From NCBI GenBank assembly GCA_031292465.1, contig JARLHB010000120.1, forward strand, positions 1 to 6,054: a stretch of DNA of 6,054 bases, given 5' to 3'. The DNA comes from Ignavibacteriaceae bacterium. GTDB taxonomy: Bacteria; Bacteroidota; Ignavibacteria; Ignavibacteriales; Ignavibacteriaceae. The notes beneath the pieces are model-generated. The model had not been told where the DNA came from and ran no database searches. It saw nothing but the letters and a program-made list of their open reading frames with translations. This document shows positions 1 to 5,977 of the stretch, one piece after another. Position numbers and translations under genes: made by a program. Within the stretch, counting starts at the first letter, position 1; the number at the start of each line of letters is the position of its first letter.

Positions 1-507
1 ATAAAAGCCCGTTCAGGCGGGAACGAAGGCTTTATTAATCTTGATCCCGTTTATGGCAAAAGCCGCCATCAGTACGGTATTGAATTAGATGTTAAGAAAG
101 ATATTTCTTTTATGTGCCCGCAGTGCAGCATATCTTTAATTGCAGAAGGTAAAACCTGTCCTAAATGCGGAGCGCCGGTATATAGTTTTGAAATTCCACA
201 GCAGGGATTTTTTGAAGGTTGTACAAGAAAAGGGTGCGACTGGCAAAAATGGGATGCTGTTGATGTAGGCGGACAGAAAGAATATTTGGAAATTAAAATT
301 GCAGACACAGGCTGCGGTATTTCAAAAGAAGATATTTCTAAGATTTTTGAACCTTTCTTCAGTACAAAAGGACAGAAAGGAACCGGCCTGGGGCTGGCGG
401 TTATTTGGGGCATAGTGGATAACCATAACGGAACTATAAATGTTGAAAGTGAAGTAGGGAAAGGCACTACTTTTATTATCAGGCTGCCAATGCAGTATTC
501 AAGATAA
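1..507 (+). CDS. Sensor histidine kinase C-terminus with embedded zinc-ribbon-like module (5' end outside window)
   Basis: The frame is open from base 1 to the TAA at 505-507, giving 168 visible residues; the start lies upstream. Residues 39-79 are cysteine-rich: CPQC (39-42), CPKCG (53-57) and a third pair in GCTRKGC (C74, C79), as in a zinc ribbon. From about residue 94 the protein is the second half of a GHKL ATPase domain: G1 box DTGCGIS (102-108), F box IFEPFFSTK (115-123) and G2 box GTGLGLAV (127-134), followed by the usual GTTFIIRLP ending. The His-containing dimerisation helix and the N box are not in the visible part, so they either lie upstream with the ribbon inserted between N and G1 boxes, or are absent. 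The gene ends 3 bases before a response regulator, so it is probably that regulator's kinase. The likely reaction is ATP-dependent phosphorylation of the receiver domains downstream. The ATPase identity is firm; metal binding is inferred from the cysteines only. Confidence 0.86.
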   Translation: MKARSGGNEGFINLDPVYGKSRHQYGIELDVKKDISFMCPQCSISLIAEGKTCPKCGAPVYSFEIPQQGFFEGCTRKGCDWQKWDAVDVGGQKEYLEIKIADTGCGISKEDISKIFEPFFSTKGQKGTGLGLAVIWGIVDNHNGTINVESEVGKGTTFIIRLPMQYSR

Positions 508-510
508 AAT

Positions 511-1317
511 ATGAGTAAACAATTTGACATATTGGTTGTAGATGATGAAAGCGTTATTATTAATGCTGTGGATAAGATATGCAGTGCGGAAGGACTTAAA
601 GTTGACGCTTCCGGTAATGCAGAAGAGGCGCTTTTAAAAGTCCAAAGGAATTCTTACCGCCTGATTATTTCAGATATTATGATGCCTGATATAGACGGTT
701 TTCAGTTTCTTGACGCGTTGTCCAAAATGAAAATTAAGACGCCGGTTATTATAACAACCGGGTTTTCAACTGTTGAAAATGCCGTAAAATCGCTTTATAA
801 TGGAGCTATAGATTTTATCCCTAAACCGTTCAGCGCCGAGGAATTGATTTCATCGGTATCCCGCGGGCTAAAATATCTTGATATTCAGGGAAAATTGATA
901 ATATCAGAAAATTCAGCCAATGATGCATCTATTATTTATGTCCCATGCCCCGCTAAATATTTTCGTTTGGGATATGCAAGTTGGGCGGCGCCGGATAACA
1001 CAGGATCGGTTTTAGTCGGTGTAACCGATTTATTTCTAAAGACAATAGATTCAATAACAGAAATAGAACTGTTAAAAAGCGATAATGAAATTGTACAGGG
1101 TAATTCCTGTGCACAGGTTAAATCAAAGGATGATCTTCTGCATACAGTTATAAGCCCTGTAAGCGGAAGAATTTTGGAAAGGAACGACAGGCTTGTAAAT
1201 GATACAAGCATTGTTGAAAAGGATCCCTACTTTAACGGCTGGTTCTACAGGATAATACCGTCTGACAGTGAGTTTGAACTAAAACAATTAATACCTTGCA
1301 GTTCAGACCGCCTTTGA
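511..1317 (+). CDS. Response regulator: receiver (REC) domain plus GcvH-like domain
   Basis: A 268-residue protein. Residues 5-122 form a CheY-like receiver with acidic pair D11-D12, phosphoacceptor D55 (in ISDIMMPD), switch T83 and K105 (in PKPF). Residues about 143-250 resemble glycine cleavage H protein: VGVTD (169-173), a hinge with SPVSGRI (215-221), then DPYFNGWFYRIIPSD (238-252), close to the GcvH pattern DPY..GWL..I.PS. In GcvH the lipoylated lysine lies eight residues before the Pro of PVSG; here that residue is D208, with lysines only at 204 and 206. There is no DNA-binding domain, so output is probably by protein contact. The ATG is 3 bases after the upstream kinase stop and has no clear Shine-Dalgarno sequence, which fits translational coupling. 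The last six residues may be out of frame: a neighbouring frame through 1298-1357 carries a tail resembling that of the paralogue downstream. The domain calls are secure, the biological role unknown. Confidence 0.92.
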   Translation: MSKQFDILVVDDESVIINAVDKICSAEGLKVDASGNAEEALLKVQRNSYRLIISDIMMPDIDGFQFLDALSKMKIKTPVIITTGFSTVENAVKSLYNGAIDFIPKPFSAEELISSVSRGLKYLDIQGKLIISENSANDASIIYVPCPAKYFRLGYASWAAPDNTGSVLVGVTDLFLKTIDSITEIELLKSDNEIVQGNSCAQVKSKDDLLHTVISPVSGRILERNDRLVNDTSIVEKDPYFNGWFYRIIPSDSEFELKQLIPCSSDRL

Positions 1318-1357
1318 CGAATGGAAATCTAAAATTAAATTAATACTTACACTCTGA
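1292..1357 (+). other. Probable frameshifted C-terminal tail of the first response regulator
   Basis: In the +1 frame relative to the annotated regulator, bases 1298-1357 read AVQTAFDEWKSKIKLILTL then TGA. The annotated frame instead ends after IPCSSDRL at 1315-1317. The second regulator has the tail ELK-DL followed 13 residues after its ELK start by FYEEDLDKF; the shifted frame here puts FDEWKSKI 12-13 residues after the equivalent ELK. A TAA at 1289-1291 bounds the shifted frame, so the break would lie in 1292-1314. One extra base, or two missing bases, would explain it. Inferred from paralogue comparison only. Confidence 0.42.
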
Positions 1358-1410
1358 AAAGGTAATTCAGGAAATTAGAAAAAGCGGCTGTAAGCTGTAA
1401 ACTATTTTTA

Positions 1411-1415
1411 AGGAG
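1411..1415 (+). promoter_or_regulatory. Shine-Dalgarno sequence of the second response regulator
   Basis: AGGAG is followed by eight bases and the ATG at 1424. It is the clearest ribosome binding site of the rightward genes and fixes the start, hence the N-terminal hydrophobic segment is truly part of the protein. It suggests this regulator is translated independently of the gene 106 bases upstream. Confidence 0.8.
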
Positions 1416-1423
1416 AATTAAAT

Positions 1424-2581
1424 ATGCCACTACTTATTTTAGCAGTAATACTATTTGTTATTGCAGACGTTCTTATAAGATACTTCGGTAAAAGATATAA
1501 AGAGAAACAATTAAAGAAAGACCGTGAAGCTGCATTAGTAGTAAGCTTAAACCTGGATTTTACCAGAGAAGCCAAAACATTAAAAAGAGTTGAAATAGAA
1601 GATCCTAAAGCAAGAATTCTTTGTGTTGACGATGAGCCTGTTATTCTTGACAGCTTCAGGAAAATCCTGGTTATAGACGGATATTCTGTTGACACAGTTG
1701 AAAACGGACAGGAGGCTCTCGGGCTTATTCAGTCACATCATTACGATTTCGTTTTTACAGACCTGAAAATGCCATCTATGAGCGGAGTAGATGTAACAAA
1801 ATCTGTAAAGCATTTAAGGCCCGATATTGATGTTGTAATTATTACTGGTTATGCGACTGTAGAGACAGCAGTCGAGTGTATGAAATACGGCGCTATGGAT
1901 TATGTTCAGAAACCTTTCACTGAAGATGAGCTCCTTGAATTCGTTAAGAAAATTGTAATCAAAAGAAAAGACCGCATACAAAAGCAGTTAAAGCCAAAGG
2001 TTCACATAACTCATCTTTCCGAATCAAAACATTTTCTTACTTATGAATTTGCAATACCGGGCGGAGTTTTTATTTCAGACGGCCATAGCTGGGTAAGCAT
2101 GGAGCAGGACGGCGCTGCTAAAATAGGAATTGATGATTTTGCAAAAAAATTAATCGGTAAAATAGATTCAATTGAATTTCCCAATCTCGGTATGGTTGTA
2201 AAAAAAGGCCAGCCATTATTTACAGCTAAACAGGGAACGCGTTCCGTTACGTTTAATTCCCCTGTAAGCGGCAAGATAACACGCATTAACACCGTGCTAA
2301 AAAGCGACCTTGAAGTGCTTGATATAACTTCTTACAACAGCAATTGGATTTGTATAATTGATGCCGATGATCTTGATACGGAATTAAAGGACCTGAAAAT
2401 AGGCAAAACCGCGGTTTCATTTTATGAAGAAGACCTTGACAAGTTTATTGAATTAAGGAATAAGTCAGTAAAGCCGGAAGGCGATGTTCCCCGTTCAGAA
2501 AATGAATTATATATCGGCGAGTTTGAAAAAATGGATGATGCCGACTGGAATAAAATGGTTGCTGAATTTTTTAAGCGATAG
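1424..2581 (+). CDS. Membrane-anchored response regulator: TM helix, REC domain, GcvH-like domain
   Basis: A 385-residue protein. Residues 2-18 are a hydrophobic helix followed at once by a basic stretch (R19 to K32), which by the positive-inside rule leaves the rest in the cytoplasm. Residues 63-180 form a receiver with D69-D70, phosphoacceptor D113 (in TDLKMP), switch T141 (in ITGYAT) and K163 (in QKPF). Residues about 205-315 are GcvH-like: GGVFISDGHSWV, KIGIDDFAKKLIGKIDSIEFP, then the hinge SPVSGKITRIN (279-289) and a closing NSNWICIIDADD. The lipoyl-lysine position, eight before the Pro of PVSG, is T272; the nearest lysine is K269. A charged tail of about 70 residues follows, longer than in the upstream paralogue. 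Receivers are usually soluble, so a tethered one is unusual and points to a partner in or at the membrane. It is very likely a target of the kinase at the window's left edge. No DNA-binding domain is seen. Confidence 0.93.
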   Translation: MPLLILAVILFVIADVLIRYFGKRYKEKQLKKDREAALVVSLNLDFTREAKTLKRVEIEDPKARILCVDDEPVILDSFRKILVIDGYSVDTVENGQEALGLIQSHHYDFVFTDLKMPSMSGVDVTKSVKHLRPDIDVVIITGYATVETAVECMKYGAMDYVQKPFTEDELLEFVKKIVIKRKDRIQKQLKPKVHITHLSESKHFLTYEFAIPGGVFISDGHSWVSMEQDGAAKIGIDDFAKKLIGKIDSIEFPNLGMVVKKGQPLFTAKQGTRSVTFNSPVSGKITRINTVLKSDLEVLDITSYNSNWICIIDADDLDTELKDLKIGKTAVSFYEEDLDKFIELRNKSVKPEGDVPRSENELYIGEFEKMDDADWNKMVAEFFKR

Positions 2582-2654
2582 GACCAATAATTTAATAATA
2601 AAAGGGGTGTGTTTATTAAAATTCTCAATACATTAAAAATTTAGATAAATTATC

Positions 2655-3173
2655 ATGCTGCCTGACAGGATAGAAATAGAATTCGGCGATATTACACAAT
2701 TGCATGTAGATGCAATTGTAAATGCTGCAAACACATCCCTTCTGGGCGGCGGAGGTGTTGACGGCGCAATACACAGAGCAGCAGGGCCTGAGCTTTTAGA
2801 GTACTGCCGGACGTTAAACGGCTGCGAAACAGGTGAAGCTAAGATTACGCCCGGGTTTAAGCTGCCGGCAAAATATATTATTCACACGCCAGGGCCAATA
2901 TGGAGAGAAGGGCGCGCTAATGAAGATGTGTTGCTTGCCAATTGTTATAAAAACAGTCTGAAGCTTGCAGTTGAGAATAAGATTAAGACGATAGCTTTTC
3001 CCGCCATTAGTACCGGCGTTTACTGCTTCCCTGTAAAAAGAGCAACTAAGATAGCACTTAATGAAGCTGAAAAATTTCTTGCAAAAAAAAAGAGAATAGA
3101 AAAAATAATTTTTATTTGTTACGACATTACTACGTTCGATGTTTATAAACGATTAACAGGCGGATATGATTAA
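2655..3173 (+). CDS. Macrodomain protein, probable ADP-ribose (O-acetyl-ADP-ribose) hydrolase
   Basis: The 172 residues are a single macrodomain of the MacroD/YmdB type, the usual length for stand-alone members. Visible landmarks are GDIT (11-14), whose Asp contacts the adenine; NAAN (23-26) and the glycine-rich GGGGVDGAIHRAAG (31-44), with N26 and D36 matching the catalytic Asn and Asp of the family; IIHTPGPIW (75-83); and the phosphate-binding loop ISTGVYCFP (118-126). Family members remove ADP-ribose from acidic side chains or deacetylate O-acetyl-ADP-ribose in the cytosol; which substrate applies here cannot be read from sequence. The ATG at 2655 follows an AT-rich leader without a Shine-Dalgarno sequence. 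The gene lies 73 bases after the second response regulator on the same strand, so co-transcription is possible, but no functional tie is evident. The family assignment is firm. Confidence 0.95.
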   Translation: MLPDRIEIEFGDITQLHVDAIVNAANTSLLGGGGVDGAIHRAAGPELLEYCRTLNGCETGEAKITPGFKLPAKYIIHTPGPIWREGRANEDVLLANCYKNSLKLAVENKIKTIAFPAISTGVYCFPVKRATKIALNEAEKFLAKKKRIEKIIFICYDITTFDVYKRLTGGYD

Positions 3174-3340
3174 TTGCAAATGGAATAAGAATTTTGTATA
3201 ACAAAATCGTAGGAACTTGATCCCGAAGGGACAAGTTAATCAAGTTCCTACAATTCTAACATTCGGAGTCATTTCTAATAATCTATTATTTGCGGCTGAA
3301 GTAATACAAGGGAGATATAAAAAATCAGAAGGAGGTATTT
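3174..3340. other. Non-coding zone between convergent genes
   Basis: This stretch separates the macrodomain stop from the transporter stop on the opposite strand. It contains a small AT-rich hairpin (3191-3207, ATTTTGT/ACAAAAT) and the 12-bp inverted repeat at 3209-3251. I find no credible gene; the open frame that crosses it on the plus strand starts inside the palindrome and runs antisense into the transporter gene. Neither hairpin is followed by a good T-run, so I do not call a terminator. Confidence 0.6.
3209..3251. repeat. Perfect 12-bp inverted repeat with alternative inner hairpin
   Basis: GTAGGAACTTGA (3209-3220) is the exact reverse complement of TCAAGTTCCTAC (3240-3251), with a 19-base centre. 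The centre itself can pair: TCCC (3221-3224) with GGGA (3228-3231) around GAA, extended by AACTTG (3214-3219) with CAAGTT (3232-3237) across one bulged A. CAAGTT occurs twice on the right side, so the two folds compete for the same left arm. Its intergenic place between convergent genes and its compact palindrome resemble REP-like or small miniature mobile elements; copy number in the genome cannot be seen here. Confidence 0.7.
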
Positions 3341-4231
3341 CTATTTCAGAAATAATATCGCAACTCCAACTACCGCAAGTATTGCACCGCTTACCGCCCG
3401 CCAGCTAAGCTTTTCTTTGTAAACATATTTTGCCATCGGAAGCATCATTATAGGCATCATGGACATAAGAGTTGCGGCAATTCCTACCTTTGCATATTCA
3501 ACGGCAATAAGGCTGAAGGTAACGCCAAAGTATGGGCCTAAGATTGTGCCTAATATTGTGGATCTTAATGCTTTTAAGTCATTTGCAAAAATTTTGAATG
3601 GATTTTTATATCTGCGTGCAAGCAGGGCAATCGGAAATAAAATAATTACAGAAGCGCAAATCCTGACGAACGTTGCAACAAAGCCGTTTATATTCCCTTC
3701 ATTGAAAGCGGCCTTGGCAAAGATTAATCCGCCTGACTGCCCCAAAGCTGCTAATAAACCATATACTATTCCTATCTTGCTAATTTTATACTTTGATGCA
3801 GGAGTTTCATTCCTTTCAACAACTACAAGAGTAACACCGCCTATAGTAACTACAATACCTATAATTGCCCATCCGCCGATTATTTCATTAAGGAAGAAGA
3901 AAGCAAGCAAACCGCTCATTACCGGGGAAAGAGACATTAATAGCATAGTGATTCTTGCGCCGATATGCTGGTAAGCTTTAAATAAAAATGTGTCCCCGAA
4001 AATAAAACCAATCACCCCGCTGACAGATAAATTAATAACCTGGCTTTCCGATAGGCTAAAACTAAACCCGAGGATAAAGATTGTCGCATATAAAAATATT
4101 GCCGCTAATATCAAACGATTGATATTTAATTGCAGAGTGCCGAGCCTTTTTACTGCGTTTGTAAAAGCAAATGAACTTGCCGACCAGCATAAGGAAGTAA
4201 TCAGGGCACTTAATTCACCTAATAATTGCAT
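3341..4231 (-). CDS. EamA/DMT-family membrane transporter
   Basis: From the ATG at 4231 the protein has 296 residues, normal for the drug/metabolite transporter superfamily. Hydrophobic stretches are spaced as about ten membrane helices in two EamA repeats: the first half runs from GELSALITSLCWSASSFAF to TIGGVTLVVVE, the second from GIVYGLLAALGQSGGLIFAK to the C-terminal AVVGVAILFLK. Typical family signatures are present, such as FGDTFLFKAYQHIGA near the end of the first repeat's third to fourth helices and the conserved end-of-repeat pattern W.A.SG..L..VGV. The substrate cannot be predicted; relatives export amino acids, nucleotide-sugar-like compounds or other metabolites. A TTG at 4237 would add two residues; I prefer the ATG. 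Neither has a Shine-Dalgarno sequence. A TAnnTTTG box 50 bases upstream may be its promoter, so it is probably transcribed alone, behind the enolase terminator. Confidence 0.94.
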   Translation of the reverse strand: MQLLGELSALITSLCWSASSFAFTNAVKRLGTLQLNINRLILAAIFLYATIFILGFSFSLSESQVINLSVSGVIGFIFGDTFLFKAYQHIGARITMLLMSLSPVMSGLLAFFFLNEIIGGWAIIGIVVTIGGVTLVVVERNETPASKYKISKIGIVYGLLAALGQSGGLIFAKAAFNEGNINGFVATFVRICASVIILFPIALLARRYKNPFKIFANDLKALRSTILGTILGPYFGVTFSLIAVEYAKVGIAATLMSMMPIMMLPMAKYVYKEKLSWRAVSGAILAVVGVAILFLK

Positions 4232-4280
4232 AAACAAAAAATCATTTTATTGAATATTTATTTTCATAACCATACTAACA

Positions 4281-4288
4281 CAAAACTA
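4281..4288 (-). promoter_or_regulatory. Candidate Bacteroidota-type -7 box for the transporter gene
   Basis: The minus strand reads TAGTTTTG, an exact match to TAnnTTTG, 49 bases before the ATG at 4231. I do not find a matching TTTG box about 20 bases further upstream, so the call rests on one element in AT-rich DNA plus its position just downstream of the enolase terminator. Confidence 0.35.
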
Positions 4289-4361
4289 TATGAATTAAAA
4301 AGAGATGAACATTTAAGACTTGTGTAAACAACTATTGCGTTTACCTTACATCTAAATATAA

Positions 4362-4388
4362 AACCCGGCTTTAATAAGAAGCCGGGTT
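4362..4388 (-). terminator. Rho-independent terminator of enolase
   Basis: AACCCGGCTT (4362-4371) pairs exactly with AAGCCGGGTT (4379-4388) around a 7-base loop. On the minus strand the stem is followed by TTATATTT, and it begins 29 bases after the enolase stop at 4418. On the plus strand no T-run follows, so it acts for the leftward transcript. Confidence 0.88.
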
Positions 4389-4804
4389 CATAAATAAAGA
4401 GCTGCTAATAATACTAATTAAGCATTATAATTAATAGCATCCAAACCGAGGAATAAAGAAGTAGTGTCTAATTCTTCCTCAATGCGGAGTAACTGATTAT
4501 ATTTTGCAATTCTGTCTGTTCTTGAAGCAGAACCTGTTTTAATCTGTCCTGCGTTTGTAGCAACAGCAAGATCAGCAATAGTGGTATCTTCTGTTTCGCC
4601 TGAACGGTGGCTTATAACTGAAGTATAACCGGCTTTCTTTGCCATTTCAATTGCATCTAATGTTTCGGTTAAGGTTCCGATTTGATTTACTTTTATAAGG
4701 ATAGAGTTAGCTACGCCAAGCTCAATTCCTTTTGCTAAGAAGTCTGTATTTGTAACGAACAAATCATCACCGACTAACTGAATTTTACCGCCGATTTTAT
4801 CAGT

Positions 4805-4807
4805 TTA
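4805..4807 (-). other. In-frame TAA stop inside enolase
   Basis: The minus strand reads AAG CTG TAA ACT GAT, in frame between two uninterrupted enolase halves. TAA also ends this same gene at 4418-4420 and ends the kinase and macrodomain genes, so reassignment of TAA in this genome is not supported. Confidence 0.95.
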
Positions 4808-5710
4808 CAGCTTCCAGCCGTCCCAATCGAATTCAGACATACCATCTTCAAGAGAGATGATAGGATATTTGCTTGCCCAGTCAGCCCAGAAATCAACCAT
4901 CTTTTCAGGTGATAAGAATGATTTATCTGATTTGAAGAACTGATAAGCCTTTTTGTCGTTATCCCACATTTCACTTGCTGCAGGGTCTAAAGCGATGCAA
5001 ATATCAACGCCTGGTTTATATCCTGCTTTTTCAATTGCTTCAAGTATAACTTCAACTGCTTCTTCGTTTGATTTAAGGCTTGGTGCAAAACCGCCTTCAT
5101 CACCAACAGCAGTATTATAACCTTTTTTGTTGAGCACTGATTTTAAAGCGTGAAAAGTTTCTGCGCCCATTCTTAATGCTTCTCTGAAATTAGGAGCGCC
5201 AACCGGCATAGCCATAAATTCCTGGAAGTCAACGTTATTATCTGCATGTTTACCGCCGTTAAGAATGTTCATCATAGGAACAGGAAGCGTGCGTCCGTTT
5301 GTTCCGCCGATGTAACGGTATAATGGTAAATCCAATGCTTCTGCTGCTGCTTTTGCACATGCAAGCGAAACGCCAAGGATTGCATTAGCGCCCAAATTAG
5401 ATTTGTTGGGAGTTCCGTCAAGTGCTATTAAAAGCTGATCGATTGCAACCTGGTCAACAGCGTCAAAATCTATAACTTCTTCAGCAATTTTATCATTTAC
5501 ATTAGAAACTGCTTTCAAAGTGCCTTTGCCATTATAACGGCTCTTATCTCCGTCTCTTAATTCACAAGCTTCATTTTCACCTGTAGAAGCGCCGCTTGGT
5601 ACTGCTGCACGGCCGATTACTCCGCATTCCAACGCAACTTCAACTTCCAATGTAGGATTGCCGCGTGAATCTAAAATCTCTCTTGCTAAAACATCAACTA
5701 TTGTAGTCAT
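4805..5710 (-). CDS. eno: Enolase, translatable N-terminal 301 residues as sequenced
   Basis: This is the part of the enolase gene that would be translated if the internal TAA is real. It holds the whole N-terminal domain and roughly half of the barrel, ending at DWDGWKL. It lacks the third metal ligand and both active-site lysines, so a protein of this length should be inactive. The downstream remainder (4418-4804, 128 codons) has no credible restart: its first usable start-like codon is a TTG inside the conserved LVGDDLFVTNT motif with no ribosome binding site. Confidence 0.85.
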   Translation of the reverse strand: MTTIVDVLAREILDSRGNPTLEVEVALECGVIGRAAVPSGASTGENEACELRDGDKSRYNGKGTLKAVSNVNDKIAEEVIDFDAVDQVAIDQLLIALDGTPNKSNLGANAILGVSLACAKAAAEALDLPLYRYIGGTNGRTLPVPMMNILNGGKHADNNVDFQEFMAMPVGAPNFREALRMGAETFHALKSVLNKKGYNTAVGDEGGFAPSLKSNEEAVEVILEAIEKAGYKPGVDICIALDPAASEMWDNDKKAYQFFKSDKSFLSPEKMVDFWADWASKYPIISLEDGMSEFDWDGWKL

Positions 5711-5718
5711 TAATTTTT

Positions 5719-5723
5719 CTCCT
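5719..5723 (-). promoter_or_regulatory. Shine-Dalgarno sequence of enolase
   Basis: The minus strand has AGGAG, then eight bases to the ATG at 5710. This supports the chosen start, which is also where homologous enolases begin. Confidence 0.8.
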
Positions 5724-5754
5724 GATTCTTAATTATTAAATTGTTGTTTCTTTA

Positions 5755-5762
5755 CAAAATTA
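5755..5762 (-). promoter_or_regulatory. Candidate Bacteroidota-type -7 box for enolase
   Basis: The minus strand reads TAATTTTG, an exact TAnnTTTG match, 44 bases before the enolase ATG. That would leave a leader of roughly 40 bases including the ribosome binding site. A clear upstream TTTG element at the expected distance is not visible, so confidence is limited. Confidence 0.38.
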
Positions 5763-5924
5763 GGACTAAAAAAAACCTCTATTTTACATAACTAAAATTA
5801 GACAAAGGCGGGTGAAAAAGAAAGGACATTCAGACTAAAAATAGCCATATTATATTTCTTCTTTTACTTCAAAACATTGAATTCATTGGAAATGGGAACG
5901 TTTTGGCGTTCAGTGCATATAGTA

Positions 5925-5958
5925 AATATAAAAGCCGGTAAAAACCGGCTTTTATATT
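5925..5958 (-). terminator. Rho-independent terminator of the gene at the right edge
   Basis: A 14-bp perfect stem (5925-5938 with 5945-5958) encloses a 6-base loop; its core is AAAAGCCGG/CCGGCTTTT. It starts 19 bases after the stop at 5978. The stem is A/T at its outer part, so a T-run lies within the descending arm on either strand and it could work in both directions; only the minus-strand gene needs it here. Confidence 0.85.
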
Positions 5959-5977
5959 CATAAATTATTTTATTGCT

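Larger units (their letters stand above)
4418..5710 (-). pseudogene. eno: Enolase gene, full length but interrupted by an in-frame stop at codon 302
   Basis: Read through the internal stop, the frame spans 430 codons from ATG 5710 to TAA 4418, the usual enolase length. Enolase converts 2-phosphoglycerate to phosphoenolpyruvate in the cytosol, using magnesium, in glycolysis and gluconeogenesis. The N-terminal signature LAREILDSRGNPTLEVEV, mobile loop SGAST (39-43), general acid/base E205 (in GDEGGFAP), metal ligands D242 and E288, then, after the stop, metal ligand D315 (in LVGDDLFVTNT), catalytic K340 (in ILIKVNQIG), SHRSGE (367-372) and K391 (in GQIKTGS) are all intact. The only lesion is TAA at 4805-4807 between WKL and TDKIGGK. 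A single base change from TTA (Leu) or CAA (Gln) would create it; relatives have Leu or Gln about there. No drift is visible on either side, which argues against an old pseudogene. The gene has its own ribosome site, candidate promoter and terminator, so it appears monocistronic. Confidence 0.95.

Noticed and set aside
69..530. Minus-strand open frame of 153 residues
   Set aside because: It is antisense to the kinase fragment, whose reading frame carries clear ATPase motifs; the minus-strand product has no recognisable feature.
2591..2620. Inverted repeat TTTAATAA/TTATTAAA after the second regulator, as a terminator
   Set aside because: The stem is all A/T with a 14-base loop and no T-run after it; such repeats are common by chance in AT-rich spacers.
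3217..3408. Plus-strand open frame of 63 residues
   Set aside because: It begins inside the palindrome, has no ribosome site before its start, and its last part is antisense to the transporter gene.
3459..4253. Two long plus-strand open frames (3459-3974 and 3990-4253)
   Set aside because: Both mirror the transporter gene on the other strand; the transporter frame has the two-repeat membrane pattern, and these do not resemble proteins.
4774..4974. Minus-strand open frame of 66 residues across the enolase stop
   Set aside because: It is an out-of-frame shadow of enolase and offers no bypass of the internal stop, since the enolase sequence resumes in the original frame.
4418..5710. Alternative genetic code explaining the enolase TAA
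   Set aside because: TAA ends enolase itself, the kinase and the macrodomain gene at their expected lengths, so it works as a stop here.
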